Assembly (NCBI RefSeq): GCF_020723905.1
Contig: NZ_DYHZ01000009.1
Coordinates: 1-64,000, forward strand
Direction: 5' to 3'
Source of the DNA: Anaerolinea thermophila
GTDB taxonomy: Bacteria > Chloroflexota > Anaerolineae > Anaerolineales > Anaerolineaceae
DNA length: 64,000 nucleotides
Of the stretch, positions 43,337 through 51,536 are shown one piece after another. Under the pieces are notes generated by a model, which saw only the letters and a list, made by a program, of their open reading frames with translations, did no database searches and was not told the DNA's origin. Positions within the stretch are counted from its first letter, which is position 1, and every line of letters begins with the position of its first letter. The translations under genes were made by a program, and so were the position numbers.

Positions 43337-44146
43337 ATGAAATCGAGCCACCTGACCGTTGCACAAATTGCCATCCTGATGGCGCTGGGACTGCTGGCGC
43401 TGATTGGACTGGGAAGTGCGCTGTACCTTCTGCTCACCGCACCGCCAGAGGATACCCCACCGCTGGCACTGTCGTTGCCCACCCTCCCCCCCGACGCAAC
43501 ACCGACCTCCGCCCCCCAGCCTGCCGGGTCCCTGCCAGCCCCCACACCCACCCCACCTGTCAGCGCCTGCCTGCCATCGGGAGATGCGGGGCTTTCCGCG
43601 CGGGTGGTGCAGGTGCTGGACGGCATCACCCTGGAAGTGGAGGTGGAAGGCAGGATCCGCCGGGTGCGCTATCTGGGCGTGGAACTGCCCCGACAAAGCG
43701 CGCTGGCGGAGACGCTCAACCGCCAGTGGACGGAAAACCAGACCGTACGGCTGATTGCCGACCCTGCCGTTCCCCCCGGAGATGAGATTGCCCTGTACTA
43801 CGTCCTGGCAGGCGACCGGTTTATCAATCCGGCGCTCATTCGCGAAGGGGCGGCGCTCCCCGCGTTGTATCCGCCCGGGATTGCCTGCATTGAAGTTTTT
43901 TTACAGGAAGAAGCCCGGGCACGGGCTGAAGGGAAAGGGGTCTGGCAGGATTTACTGGCTCACCTGCCCACCCCCGCCGTTGCCGTGGGGCTGACTCCAT
44001 CTGCCTGCGACTGCAACCGCCGCTACTCCTGTGCCGATTTCACAACCCGCCGGGAAGCGCAGGCCTGCTTCGACACCTGCGGCGATTACCGCAACACCAC
44101 TCTGGATCCCGATCACAACGGGCTTGCCTGTGAGGAACTGCCCTGA
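43337..44146 (+). CDS. Membrane-anchored SNase-like protein with Excalibur domain
   Basis: A 269-residue protein. Residues 10-33 form a membrane anchor, then a Pro/Thr-rich linker (38-75), a staphylococcal nuclease-like domain (about 85-205: VVQVLDGITLEVEVEGRIRRVRYLGVELP) and a C-terminal Excalibur-type calcium motif (DPDHNGLACEEL) preceded by cysteines. In the nuclease-like domain the pattern DGDT of active SNases is DGIT, so catalysis is uncertain. TATAAT lies 11 bases before the ATG, without a ribosome site. Confidence 0.8.
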   Translation: MKSSHLTVAQIAILMALGLLALIGLGSALYLLLTAPPEDTPPLALSLPTLPPDATPTSAPQPAGSLPAPTPTPPVSACLPSGDAGLSARVVQVLDGITLEVEVEGRIRRVRYLGVELPRQSALAETLNRQWTENQTVRLIADPAVPPGDEIALYYVLAGDRFINPALIREGAALPALYPPGIACIEVFLQEEARARAEGKGVWQDLLAHLPTPAVAVGLTPSACDCNRRYSCADFTTRREAQACFDTCGDYRNTTLDPDHNGLACEELP

Positions 44147-44157
44147 TGGTTAAAGCG

Positions 44158-44184
44158 GCATCCTCCCGGGGAGCGGGAGGATGC
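44158..44184. terminator. Terminator hairpin between convergent nuclease-like and groES genes
   Basis: A perfect 11-bp GC-rich stem (44158-44168 with 44174-44184) and 5-base loop. On the minus strand it is followed by CGCTTTAACC. Confidence 0.75.
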
Positions 44185-44207
44185 GGTTTCGGAGGATGCG
44201 CGGGCTT

Positions 44208-44483
44208 TTACTCGAGAATCTTTGCCAGCACGTCACTGCATTCCATCAGCAGGTACTCCTGCCCGTCCAGTTTGAACTCGGTGCCGGAGTACTTGGCAAA
44301 CAGCACCCTGTCGTTCACTTTGAGTTTGATGTCTTCGGAGTCGCCGACGGCAACTACCACGCCGTACTGCGGCTTTTCTTTGGCCGTTTCGGGAATGTAC
44401 AATCCCGAGGGGGTTTTGGATTCCTGCTCGAGGGGTTTAATGACCACACGGCTTCCCAGCGGTTGAATTTTTAAAGCGCTCAT
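44208..44483 (-). CDS. groES: Co-chaperonin GroES
   Basis: A 91-residue lid protein for GroEL. The family signature IQPLGSRVVIKPLEQESKTPSGLYIP opens the protein, the mobile loop follows, and the roof and GTEFKLDGQEYLLMECSDVLA end are present. AAAGGAG is 12 bases before the ATG. groEL is not next to it (a glutaredoxin gene lies upstream), so this is an orphan groES locus. Confidence 0.95.
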   Translation of the reverse strand: MSALKIQPLGSRVVIKPLEQESKTPSGLYIPETAKEKPQYGVVVAVGDSEDIKLKVNDRVLFAKYSGTEFKLDGQEYLLMECSDVLAKILE

Positions 44484-44513
44484 GCTATCTGTTCACTCCT
44501 TTCGTGAGATGGT

Positions 44514-44774
44514 TTATCTGCGTAATCCCAGATATTGATCAATTTTGGCGCGGTCGAAACCGATCACAATTTTCCCGCCAATGTCCAGCACGGGGACGCC
44601 GCTCTGTCCCGAACGGCGCACCATATCGCGCGCCGCGGCGGCGTCACGGCTGACATCCACATCCTTAAACGGAACCCCGCGCTCCCGCAGGTAGCGCTTG
44701 GCGGCATTACAGTATGTACAGGTAGGCGTGCTGAAAACAATCACCTTCGGAAACGATTTTCCGGCTTCTGTCAT
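44514..44774 (-). CDS. Glutaredoxin-like protein
   Basis: An 86-residue thioredoxin-fold protein with active site CTYC (STPTCTYCNAAKRYL), the cis-Pro in SGVPVLDIG and the glutathione-site GFD in VIGFDRAKIDQYLG. It resembles the NrdH/Uxx-star glutaredoxin group that reduces disulfides. I chose the ATG at 44774 because GGAGG lies 9 bases upstream; the longer frame to 44849 adds residues unlike the family. Confidence 0.85.
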   Translation of the reverse strand: MTEAGKSFPKVIVFSTPTCTYCNAAKRYLRERGVPFKDVDVSRDAAAARDMVRRSGQSGVPVLDIGGKIVIGFDRAKIDQYLGLRR

Positions 44775-44832
44775 ATTCACAATCCTCCACAGTTTATCTT
44801 TCCGAGAATTAGATGAAATCGAACCGTGAAGG

Positions 44833-46401
44833 TTACATGTTTTCACCATCTATTTCCGCTGAAAACCATTCGATGGTATTGCCCCCTCGTTGTTTGGCGC
44901 GGTACAGGGCGCGGTCTGCCCGACGCAGAAGTTGATCCAGCGACACATGCGATCTGCCATTACAGGTCACGCCCCCAAAACTGGCGGTAATGTGAAAAAT
45001 CTCCCCCTGTTCCTGAATCTGTAACTGTGCAATGCAGTTTTGCAGGCGCTCCAGTACCAGTCTTGCCTGTCCCTCGGTAGCGCCGGAAAGAATCACCGAA
45101 AATTCATCGCCGCCATACCGCCCGACGATATCGGAAGCGCGCATCCCTGCTTTGAAACACTGCGCCACTGCCTGCAGGGCTTTATCGCCCGCGGCATGCC
45201 CCATACGGTCATTAATGTGCTTGAACCGATCCAGATCCATGAGCACAACGGTAAAAGGAAGCGACATGTGACGCGCCTTTTCCAGTTCGATTTCGCCCAG
45301 TTCAATGAGGTAGCGGCGGTTATAAACCCCCGTCAGGGCGTCGGTAGTGGCTTGCTGGTTCAGGGTACGGATGAGCCGACGAGTTTCGGTAATGTCGCGA
45401 ATCAGCACCGTCTTCCCTTCTTCTTTTCCAACAGAGTTCAAAATCGGGTATACCTGTATGGAAAACTCATGGATGCCGTTTTCTCCGGTGGGTAAAAGCG
45501 CTTCAGCATGAGGCTTTCCTTCGGACAATAAAGAGCGCACCGCATCGCAGAAAGGACAGGCGGCAGGAAGCGGAGCACCTACCTGCCAGGCGTATTTTCC
45601 TATCAATTTCCGTAAAAATTGATTGACATACACCACACGTTGTTCATTGTCCAGCACCAGAATGCCTTCCTGCACAGCGTCCAGCGCCAGGTCGCGCGCC
45701 TGCGAGAGGATATCAAACAAACCGCCCCTCAGCACCGCCAGAGCGAAAAAGATCACCGCAAAGACCAGCGAAAATGGTACAGGATCAAATCCCTTCGGAG
45801 TGAGTTCCAGGGCATACGCCATTCCTGCCACGAAAGGGATGAACACCCCCAAACCCATGTACAGCAAAGGCGTCCTGCGCCGCGGCGAGGCGCGCAACGC
45901 CGAAGCAAGTAGAATCAGCGGAGCAAACACCCCGGACAGCAACTGGTATGCCAGATGCACCCAGTACCAGGTGCCACGCTGAAAAGTCAGCCCGACGAAG
46001 AAGGGAGTTTCCACCAGGCGCGGATCAATGTAGTACAGGGAATGATGCTCCAGAGTAAATACCAGCGCGAGGGTAATCAGAGGGATGACAAACAGCCCTG
46101 CCCGGATCCATGAGGGGACAGGCTCAGGACGAGCCAGGCGCGCGGTCGTCAGAAGGATGAGGGGCGGGGTAAAGGCAATGCCCAGATACTCAAAGCGAAT
46201 AGCCCAGAGCACATCATCGAGGCGGGTTTGAGAAATTTCGAGCGCGTACCCGCTGGTATAGAAAGCAATGGCCAGAGAGAGGAAATAAAATTCTTTCACC
46301 CCTGGAACATGAAAAGACCGCAGTGAAACCCCCATCAGGTACAGGCTTAACCCTGCGGAGAAGTAGAGCACTACAACAAACAGGATGGGCGCCGGGTGCA
46401 T
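44833..46401 (-). CDS. Diguanylate cyclase with multi-TM sensor and PAS domain
   Basis: A 522-residue membrane protein. Residues 1-210 hold seven hydrophobic segments of the 7TM histidine-kinase-N type (YFSAGLSLYLMGVS, FYLSLAIAFYTSGYALE). A PAS-like domain follows (about 225-340: AVQEGILVLDNEQRVVYVNQFL), then a GGDEF domain (about 350-515) with an intact active-site GRYGGDEFSVIL and the preceding MDLDRFKHINDRMGH metal site. It should make c-di-GMP. A TATAAT box lies upstream. The degenerate EAL protein at 35.5-37.9 kb is a possible c-di-GMP reader in the same window. Confidence 0.88.
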   Translation of the reverse strand: MHPAPILFVVVLYFSAGLSLYLMGVSLRSFHVPGVKEFYFLSLAIAFYTSGYALEISQTRLDDVLWAIRFEYLGIAFTPPLILLTTARLARPEPVPSWIRAGLFVIPLITLALVFTLEHHSLYYIDPRLVETPFFVGLTFQRGTWYWVHLAYQLLSGVFAPLILLASALRASPRRRTPLLYMGLGVFIPFVAGMAYALELTPKGFDPVPFSLVFAVIFFALAVLRGGLFDILSQARDLALDAVQEGILVLDNEQRVVYVNQFLRKLIGKYAWQVGAPLPAACPFCDAVRSLLSEGKPHAEALLPTGENGIHEFSIQVYPILNSVGKEEGKTVLIRDITETRRLIRTLNQQATTDALTGVYNRRYLIELGEIELEKARHMSLPFTVVLMDLDRFKHINDRMGHAAGDKALQAVAQCFKAGMRASDIVGRYGGDEFSVILSGATEGQARLVLERLQNCIAQLQIQEQGEIFHITASFGGVTCNGRSHVSLDQLLRRADRALYRAKQRGGNTIEWFSAEIDGENM

Positions 46402-46583
46402 TCCTCCCCCCAAAGATGGTTAAAAAAATTATAGAAGAAATAAAAATTTTTTCTACCAGAAAATCCTTACAACTTCTCTTCAACCCGGCGTTGCACGAAA
46501 AAACAGCCCTCTCCCACAGAAAAAGGCTGACCTGCATGGAAAAAAATCATCAAGAGGTCTGCAGGATTTTCAGAAAAGCAATA

Positions 46584-47420
46584 TCACTCCAGAGGTGGGG
46601 TGTCGGAAGGTGAAAGGGCAATCTCCGAACCCAGGGGCAATTCCACCGGCACGCCCCTGACGCGCTGAGGACAGGCATACACGGTGAAACGGGTGCGCCG
46701 TGCATAGCCGATGAGGGTGATGCCCCAGCGTTCTGCCATCGCTACCGATGCCGAGGTGGGCGAGGTGCGCGAAATCACCATTCCCGCACCCAGACGCGCC
46801 GATTTCTGGAGCATCTCGGAACTGATGCGTCCGGTGGTGAGGATAATTTTCTGGGCGCCGGAAAAACCGTTCAGCAATACCCAACCCGAAAGTTTGTCCA
46901 GTGTGTTGTGCCTGCCGATATCCTCGCACTGCACCAGCAGACGCTCGCCATCGCTGAGCGCCGAGGCGTGTACCCCCCGCGCAGTATGGTACAGTTCCTG
47001 ATGACGGTAGAGGTCTTCCATCCACTGCACAATTTGTTCCGGTTCCACCTGAAACCACGTCGCCGGATGCGGACTGGGATTTTCCTCGCCATCCACCTGT
47101 GTCATCCCGCCGGTACAGCCCGAGGTACGCCGCCAGGGGCGTATCTTACCCGGCGCGTGGGTCAACCAGATTTCCACGTTGCGCTCATTTTCACAGGGCT
47201 GAAGGATGGCAACTTCCTGGATGGATTGAATCAACCCCTCGTTGTAAAGAAAACCCACCGCAAGCGCTTCCAACCGGGTGGGCGTGCACATCAGCGTCAC
47301 CCATTCTCTACCGTTGACCGTCAGAGTCACCGCCTGCTCGTGAATCACCCCTCCGCTCAGCGCCTGCCACTCCCCCTGCTGATATTGCCAGTAAACCAAC
47401 CGTTGCGAGGTCTGCGCCAT
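46584..47420 (-). CDS. fdhD: Formate dehydrogenase accessory sulfurtransferase FdhD
   Basis: FdhD hands sulfur to the molybdenum cofactor of formate dehydrogenase. The 278-residue sequence has the family blocks PTRLEALAVGFLYNEGLI, ALSDGERLLVQCEDIGRHNTLDKLSG and TTGRISSEMLQKSARLGAGMVISRTSPTS. The cysteine loop is TSGCTGG with one cysteine (Cys102) instead of the CxxC of E. coli. GGAGAGGATTT precedes the ATG. No formate dehydrogenase gene is in this window. Confidence 0.92.
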   Translation of the reverse strand: MAQTSQRLVYWQYQQGEWQALSGGVIHEQAVTLTVNGREWVTLMCTPTRLEALAVGFLYNEGLIQSIQEVAILQPCENERNVEIWLTHAPGKIRPWRRTSGCTGGMTQVDGEENPSPHPATWFQVEPEQIVQWMEDLYRHQELYHTARGVHASALSDGERLLVQCEDIGRHNTLDKLSGWVLLNGFSGAQKIILTTGRISSEMLQKSARLGAGMVISRTSPTSASVAMAERWGITLIGYARRTRFTVYACPQRVRGVPVELPLGSEIALSPSDTPPLE

Positions 47421-47442
47421 AAATCCTCTCCAGAATCACCAC

Positions 47443-47472
47443 TAATTTTATCTAATTTTATCCGATTTGATG
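47443..47472 (-). promoter_or_regulatory. Ten-base tandem repeats upstream of fdhD
   Basis: On the minus strand GATAAAATTA is repeated exactly twice (47453-47462 and 47443-47452), with a degenerate third copy at 47463-47472. The spacing of 10 bases is one helical turn, and the copies sit about 22 bases before the start codon in an AT-rich stretch. They could be a regulator site or part of the promoter. Confidence 0.4.
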
Positions 47473-47484
47473 CTTTTTTAACTT

Positions 47485-47514
47485 AAAAATTCTCCGCCCG
47501 TACAGGGCGGAGAA
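47485..47514 (-). terminator. Intrinsic terminator upstream of fdhD
   Basis: Minus-strand perfect 10-bp stem (47490-47499 with 47505-47514), loop GTACA/TGTAC, followed by five T. It ends transcripts coming from the epimerase/mutase operon or from the structured region at 47515-47675. Confidence 0.85.
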
Positions 47515-47675
47515 CACATGTGATGTGAAAAGTCCTCACAGGGGCTGGCCCGCGGGTAAACCTTGAAACACTGCCATACGTTACCAGGCGCCCATACCCT
47601 CCCCCAATCCAGCAAGTTCCCGATAGAGGGAAGACAGCACGGGAAATCACCCTTCGCGAGAAACGAGCGGTCTGC
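47515..47675. ncRNA. Structured intergenic segment, candidate RNA
   Basis: This GC-rich non-coding stretch contains several complementary blocks. On the plus strand it has GUGAUGUGAAAAGUCC followed by GGGGCUGGCCCGC, CACUGCC and GGGAAG, an order reminiscent of cobalamin riboswitches, but no plus-strand gene follows it. On the minus strand GCGGGCCAGCCCCUG recalls 6S RNA, but in the wrong position. The strand and identity are undecided; it ends on the minus side in a strong terminator. Confidence 0.3.
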
Positions 47676-48080
47676 TTAAATCAACTGATACAGTTCTACC
47701 AGCACTCCGCCCGTGCTTCTTGGATGGATGAACGCCATCTTGCGCCCGGGTAATTCGACGGGCGTCTCGTTGATCAGGCGCACACCCTTTTCTTTAAGTT
47801 CCGCCAGTTTGGCTTCCAGATCGTCCACCTCAAAGCACAGGTGATGCATGCCGCCGCCGCGTTCGGCGAGGAATTTTGCCACCCCCGAATCGTCTGTGGT
47901 GGGCTTGACCAGTTCCACCTCGCTGTCGCCCACAGGCATGAACGCCACCACGGCTTTCTGGCTGGGCACATCCTCCACATGGTGCAGTTCCAGTCCCAGC
48001 GCATCGCGCCAGAAGGTCAGGGCTTGCTCAATATCCCCGACGACAATCGCCACATGATTGATTTTCTTGATTTTGCTCAT
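47676..48080 (-). CDS. mce: Methylmalonyl-CoA epimerase (VOC superfamily)
   Basis: A 134-residue VOC-fold enzyme that interconverts methylmalonyl-CoA stereoisomers. Two beta-alpha-beta-beta-beta modules are visible: INHVAIVVGDIEQALTFWRDALG (first metal His) and MHHLCFEVDDLEAKLAELKEKGV (second), with SEVELVKP and GVLVELYQLI carrying the acidic ligands. The ATG at 48080 has GGGAGGAACAAAGG before it; a longer frame to 48155 overlaps the mutase gene. It pairs with the mutase just upstream in one operon. Confidence 0.93.
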   Translation of the reverse strand: MSKIKKINHVAIVVGDIEQALTFWRDALGLELHHVEDVPSQKAVVAFMPVGDSEVELVKPTTDDSGVAKFLAERGGGMHHLCFEVDDLEAKLAELKEKGVRLINETPVELPGRKMAFIHPRSTGGVLVELYQLI

Positions 48081-48102
48081 CCTTTGTTCCTCCCGATTCT
48101 CC

Positions 48103-49752
48103 TTACAGCCAAGCAGGGGGTACATATTCTCCCCAGACACGGCGCAGTACGCCAACGATTTCGCCCAGGGTGGCGTAGTTTTCCACGCACTCGATGAACA
48201 GGGGCATCAGATTTTCACTGGTGCGGGCAGTCTGCTCCAGCCGTGCCAGCAGTTCCTGCACCTTTTGTTGATCGCGGCGGGCGCGCAGTGCCGCCAGCCG
48301 TTCCCGCTGAGCGGCTTCGATGGCAGGATCCACCTTGAGACGTTCCAGCGTCAGGTTTTCTTCGGTCTGGAAAGCGTTAACGCCGACCACAATTTGCTCT
48401 TTCTTTTCCACCGCGCGCTGATACTCATACGCCGAGCGCTGAATCTCGCTCTGCATGTAGCCCGTCTCGATGGCGCGCTGAGCGCCGCCCATCTCGTCAA
48501 TTTTCTTCAGGTAGTCGCGGGCGCGGTTGACGATCTCATCCGTCAGGTATTCGATGATGTACGCTCCCCCCAGTGGGTCAATGGTATCGGCAACCCCCGA
48601 CTCGTACGCGATGATTTGCTGGGTGCGCAGTGCCACCCGCACCGATTTCTCGGTGGGAAGCCACAGGGCTTCGTCCATGCTGTTGGTGTGCAGGGACTGT
48701 GTGCCGCCCAGCACCGCCGCCAGCGCCTGAAGGGCGACGCGCACGATGTTGTTTTCGGGCTGTTGCGCCGTGAGGGTCGAACCCGCCGTCTGGGTGTGGA
48801 ATCTCAGCATCCACGAGCGCGGATCCTGCGCCTGGAAACGCTCACGCATGATCTCCGCCCACAGACGGCGCGCGGCGCGGAATTTGGCAATTTCCTCCAG
48901 GAAGTTGTTGTGGGCGTTGAAGAAGAAGGACAACTGCGGGGCAAACTCGTCCACCTTCAACCCTGCCTGCAGGGCGGCCTGCACGTAAGCAATGGCGTTT
49001 GCCAGCGTAAACGCCACTTCCTGCACGGCGTTTGCGCCTGCTTCGCGGATGTGATACCCCGAAATGCTGATAGTGTTCCAGTAGGGCACGTGTCTGGCGC
49101 AATAGGCAAAGATATCGGTAATCAGCCGCATCGAGGGGGCGGGCGGGAAGATATATGTGCCGCGCGCAACATACTCTTTGAGAATATCGTTCTGAATGGT
49201 GCCGCGCAGTTTGGCAGGCTCAACCCCCTGCTTCTTCGCCACGGCAATGTACATCGCCAGCAGGATGGCGGCAGGCGCGTTGATGGTCATACTGGTGGAG
49301 ACGCGATCCAGAGGGATGCCCTGAAAGAGGGTTTCCATATCCTCCAGCGAGGAAATGGAAACGCCCACCTTGCCCACCTCGTCGCTTGCCATGGGGTCAT
49401 CGGCGTCATAGCCAATCTGGGTGGGCAGGTCAAAGGCAACCGAAAGCCCCGTCTGCCCCTGTTCCAGCAGGTAGCGGTAACGGCGGTTGGATTCTTCGGC
49501 AGTAGCAAAGCCCGCGTACTGGCGCATCGTCCAGAAGCGCCCGCGGTACATGGTGGGCTGAATGCCCCGTGTAAAGGGATACGATCCCGGAAAGCCAAGG
49601 TCTTTGAGGTAATCCACAGGTTTTTCTACCAGAAAACGCGGTAGAGGAATGCCTGAAGAGGTGGTGAATTCGGGTTTTCGTTCGGGATATTTGCTCACTA
49701 AAGGCTTGAGAACTTTGTCTTCCCAGCGCTGTAGTTCGTCCTGAATGGTCAT
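48103..49752 (-). CDS. mcmA: Methylmalonyl-CoA mutase, large catalytic subunit
   Basis: A 549-residue catalytic subunit that converts L-methylmalonyl-CoA to succinyl-CoA with adenosylcobalamin. The TIM-barrel signature [25 protein letters not shown] and [23 protein letters not shown] are the substrate-binding part. The protein ends near residue 549 without the C-terminal B12-binding domain (DxHxxG), so a separate small subunit gene must exist elsewhere. GGAGGAAAATC precedes the ATG. With the epimerase it forms a propionate/branched-chain degradation or succinate pathway unit. Confidence 0.94.
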   Translation of the reverse strand: MTIQDELQRWEDKVLKPLVSKYPERKPEFTTSSGIPLPRFLVEKPVDYLKDLGFPGSYPFTRGIQPTMYRGRFWTMRQYAGFATAEESNRRYRYLLEQGQTGLSVAFDLPTQIGYDADDPMASDEVGKVGVSISSLEDMETLFQGIPLDRVSTSMTINAPAAILLAMYIAVAKKQGVEPAKLRGTIQNDILKEYVARGTYIFPPAPSMRLITDIFAYCARHVPYWNTISISGYHIREAGANAVQEVAFTLANAIAYVQAALQAGLKVDEFAPQLSFFFNAHNNFLEEIAKFRAARRLWAEIMRERFQAQDPRSWMLRFHTQTAGSTLTAQQPENNIVRVALQALAAVLGGTQSLHTNSMDEALWLPTEKSVRVALRTQQIIAYESGVADTIDPLGGAYIIEYLTDEIVNRARDYLKKIDEMGGAQRAIETGYMQSEIQRSAYEYQRAVEKKEQIVVGVNAFQTEENLTLERLKVDPAIEAAQRERLAALRARRDQQKVQELLARLEQTARTSENLMPLFIECVENYATLGEIVGVLRRVWGEYVPPAWL

Positions 49753-49848
49753 GATTTTCCTCCAACTGGATTAACCCTGAGTATACCTGAAAGGAAGTGG
49801 AGAAGGGAGTGGAAAAAATTATGGTAAACTTTGGATAACCTTCCTGAA

Positions 49849-51066
49849 ATGCCCATGTCACCGTTTCTGCAACTTTCCATCACTCTGGCAATTATCATCC
49901 TTGCCGCAAAAATCGCAGGCTGGATCAGTCAGCGATTCGGGCAACCTTCTGTGTTTGGCGAATTGCTGGTAGGCGTTCTGCTGGGACCTTCTCTGCTCAA
50001 CCTGACGCATCTCCCATTCATCACCAATATGCATCTGGAAGAGTTCGTGCTGGAACTGGGGGAAATGGGGGTGCTGATTCTGATGTTCCTTGCCGGTCTG
50101 GAACTGGAACTGGGCGAGATGGCGCGCAACGGACGCGTCTCGGTGCTGGCAGGACTGCTCGGCGTGGTCGTTCCGATAGGACTTGGCGCGGCGGCGGGGT
50201 TTGCCTTGGGAATGGAGACGCGCTCTGCACTGTTCCTGGGATTATCCCTGGGCGCTACCAGTGTCAGCATCTCCGCCCAGACTTTAATGGAACTGAACAT
50301 GTTACGCAGCCGGGTAGGGCTGGGTTTGCTCGGCGCGGCTGTGTTCGATGACATCTTCGTCATCCTTTTGCTCTCGGTGATGACCGCCATGGCAGACGGA
50401 AGCAGCGGGGCAGACGCCGTTCTGTTGACCATCCTGCGCATGACGGCATTCCTGGTTCTCTCGGTGCTGGTGGGGCTGTACGTGCTTCCATTCATCTCCC
50501 GCTGGCTCAACCGCCTGCAGATCAGCCGCGGGAACGTAGCCATGGCAGTGGTGGTGATGCTGATTTACGCCGTCGCTGCCGAGGTGATTGGCGGGATGGC
50601 AGCCATCACCGGCGCCTTCCTTGCCGGAATGATGGTGGGACGCTCGGGAGAAAAGCGCAATGTGGAAGCCGGTTTCGCCATGCTGGGATACAGTTTCTTC
50701 ATCCCCATCTTCTTTGTGGATGTGGGACTGCGCATCAACCTCACCGAATTGCCTCTGCAAGCCCTCTGGCTGGTGCTCATTGTCAGTACGGTTGCCATTG
50801 CAGGGAAGTGGATCGGCGCAGGACTGGGCGCAAAACTGGCGGGGATGAACTGGCGGGAATCCATTCAATTAGGCGCAGGGATGATTTCCCGCGGCGAGGT
50901 GGGGTTGATTGTCGCCGCAATTGGCTTCAGCGAAGGCTTGCTGACTCGTGAATTTTTCTCCACCGTGGTGGGGATGGTACTGATTTCCACTCTGGTCACG
51001 CCGCCATTGTTGCGCTGGGTGTGTACGCTCCCCTCACCTCAAAAGAAAGCCAGGGAGGTACCGTAA
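49849..51066 (+). CDS. CPA2-family cation:proton antiporter
   Basis: A 405-residue inner-membrane antiporter with about 12 hydrophobic segments. The start (LAAKIAGWISQRFGQPSVFGELLVGVLLGP) and FDDIFVILLLSVM (acidic pair in the ion path) fit the monovalent cation:proton antiporter-2 family. It lacks the C-terminal TrkA-N domain found in KefB/C. No ribosome site precedes the ATG at 49849 (another is at 49855). It is followed 2 bases later by a P-II-like gene. Confidence 0.88.
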   Translation: MPMSPFLQLSITLAIIILAAKIAGWISQRFGQPSVFGELLVGVLLGPSLLNLTHLPFITNMHLEEFVLELGEMGVLILMFLAGLELELGEMARNGRVSVLAGLLGVVVPIGLGAAAGFALGMETRSALFLGLSLGATSVSISAQTLMELNMLRSRVGLGLLGAAVFDDIFVILLLSVMTAMADGSSGADAVLLTILRMTAFLVLSVLVGLYVLPFISRWLNRLQISRGNVAMAVVVMLIYAVAAEVIGGMAAITGAFLAGMMVGRSGEKRNVEAGFAMLGYSFFIPIFFVDVGLRINLTELPLQALWLVLIVSTVAIAGKWIGAGLGAKLAGMNWRESIQLGAGMISRGEVGLIVAAIGFSEGLLTREFFSTVVGMVLISTLVTPPLLRWVCTLPSPQKKAREVP

Positions 51067-51068
51067 AC

Positions 51069-51443
51069 ATGTTTTTTGTGCTCTATGTGTTACACGACGA
51101 AACCAAACTGACAGAAGTGCTGGATGCCTGGGATGAGGCCGGGGTCACAGGAGTGACCGTGCTGCCTTCAACCGGCATGGGGCGCATCATCAAATACGGC
51201 GCACTGCGCGAGGATATTCCCATCATTCCCAGCCTGCAAGCCTTAATTAAAGAGCATGAGGAAATCCTCAATCGCACCCTGTTCTCTATCGTGGAGAGCG
51301 AAGAAGTGGTTCAGCGCATTGTGGAGAACACCGAAAAAGTGGTAGGACCGCTAGCCGATCCCAACACAGGCATTCTGGCTGTTCTGCCGGTGCTGAAAGT
51401 GTACGGTCTGCGCAGCCGCGAAGATCACGAAAAGCGCCCGTAA
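51069..51443 (+). CDS. P-II-like small regulatory protein 1
   Basis: A 124-residue protein of the P-II-like ferredoxin-like fold family: FFVLYVLHDETKLTEVLDAWDEAG at the start, the STGMGR turn and a GLR end. It is homologous to the protein at 61524-61862 (shared VLDAWxxAGV, STG and VYGL blocks). P-II-like proteins bind nucleotides or other small ligands and often gate membrane transporters. GGGAGGT lies 9 bases before the ATG. Its position right after an antiporter gene argues that it regulates that protein. Confidence 0.75.
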   Translation: MFFVLYVLHDETKLTEVLDAWDEAGVTGVTVLPSTGMGRIIKYGALREDIPIIPSLQALIKEHEEILNRTLFSIVESEEVVQRIVENTEKVVGPLADPNTGILAVLPVLKVYGLRSREDHEKRP

Positions 51444-51483
51444 GAGGGCAACGTGTCCCCCTCAAGCCACGAATTTATCGAAT

Positions 51484-51515
51484 AACCGCGTCTCCATGAG
51501 GAAGACGCGGTTTTC
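51484..51515. terminator. Bidirectional terminator between P-II-like gene and pst operon
   Basis: A perfect 10-bp stem (51484-51493 with 51503-51512), 9-base loop, then TT and CCCTTCC on the plus strand. It separates convergent genes. Confidence 0.8.
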
Positions 51516-51536
51516 CCTTCCATTCATTTGCCGGAT

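Noticed and set aside
47515-47675. 6S or SRP RNA gene on the minus strand
   Set aside because: GCGGGCCAGCCCCUG resembles 6S RNA but lies near the 3' end, not the 5' end, and the SRP core (GGAAGCAGC-type) is missing. I kept only a generic structured-RNA call.
48058-49644. 528-codon plus-strand open frame across the mutase gene
   Set aside because: It is antisense to the methylmalonyl-CoA mutase gene, has no family features, and is rich in His/Gln/Gly as expected from the opposite strand of a GC-rich gene.
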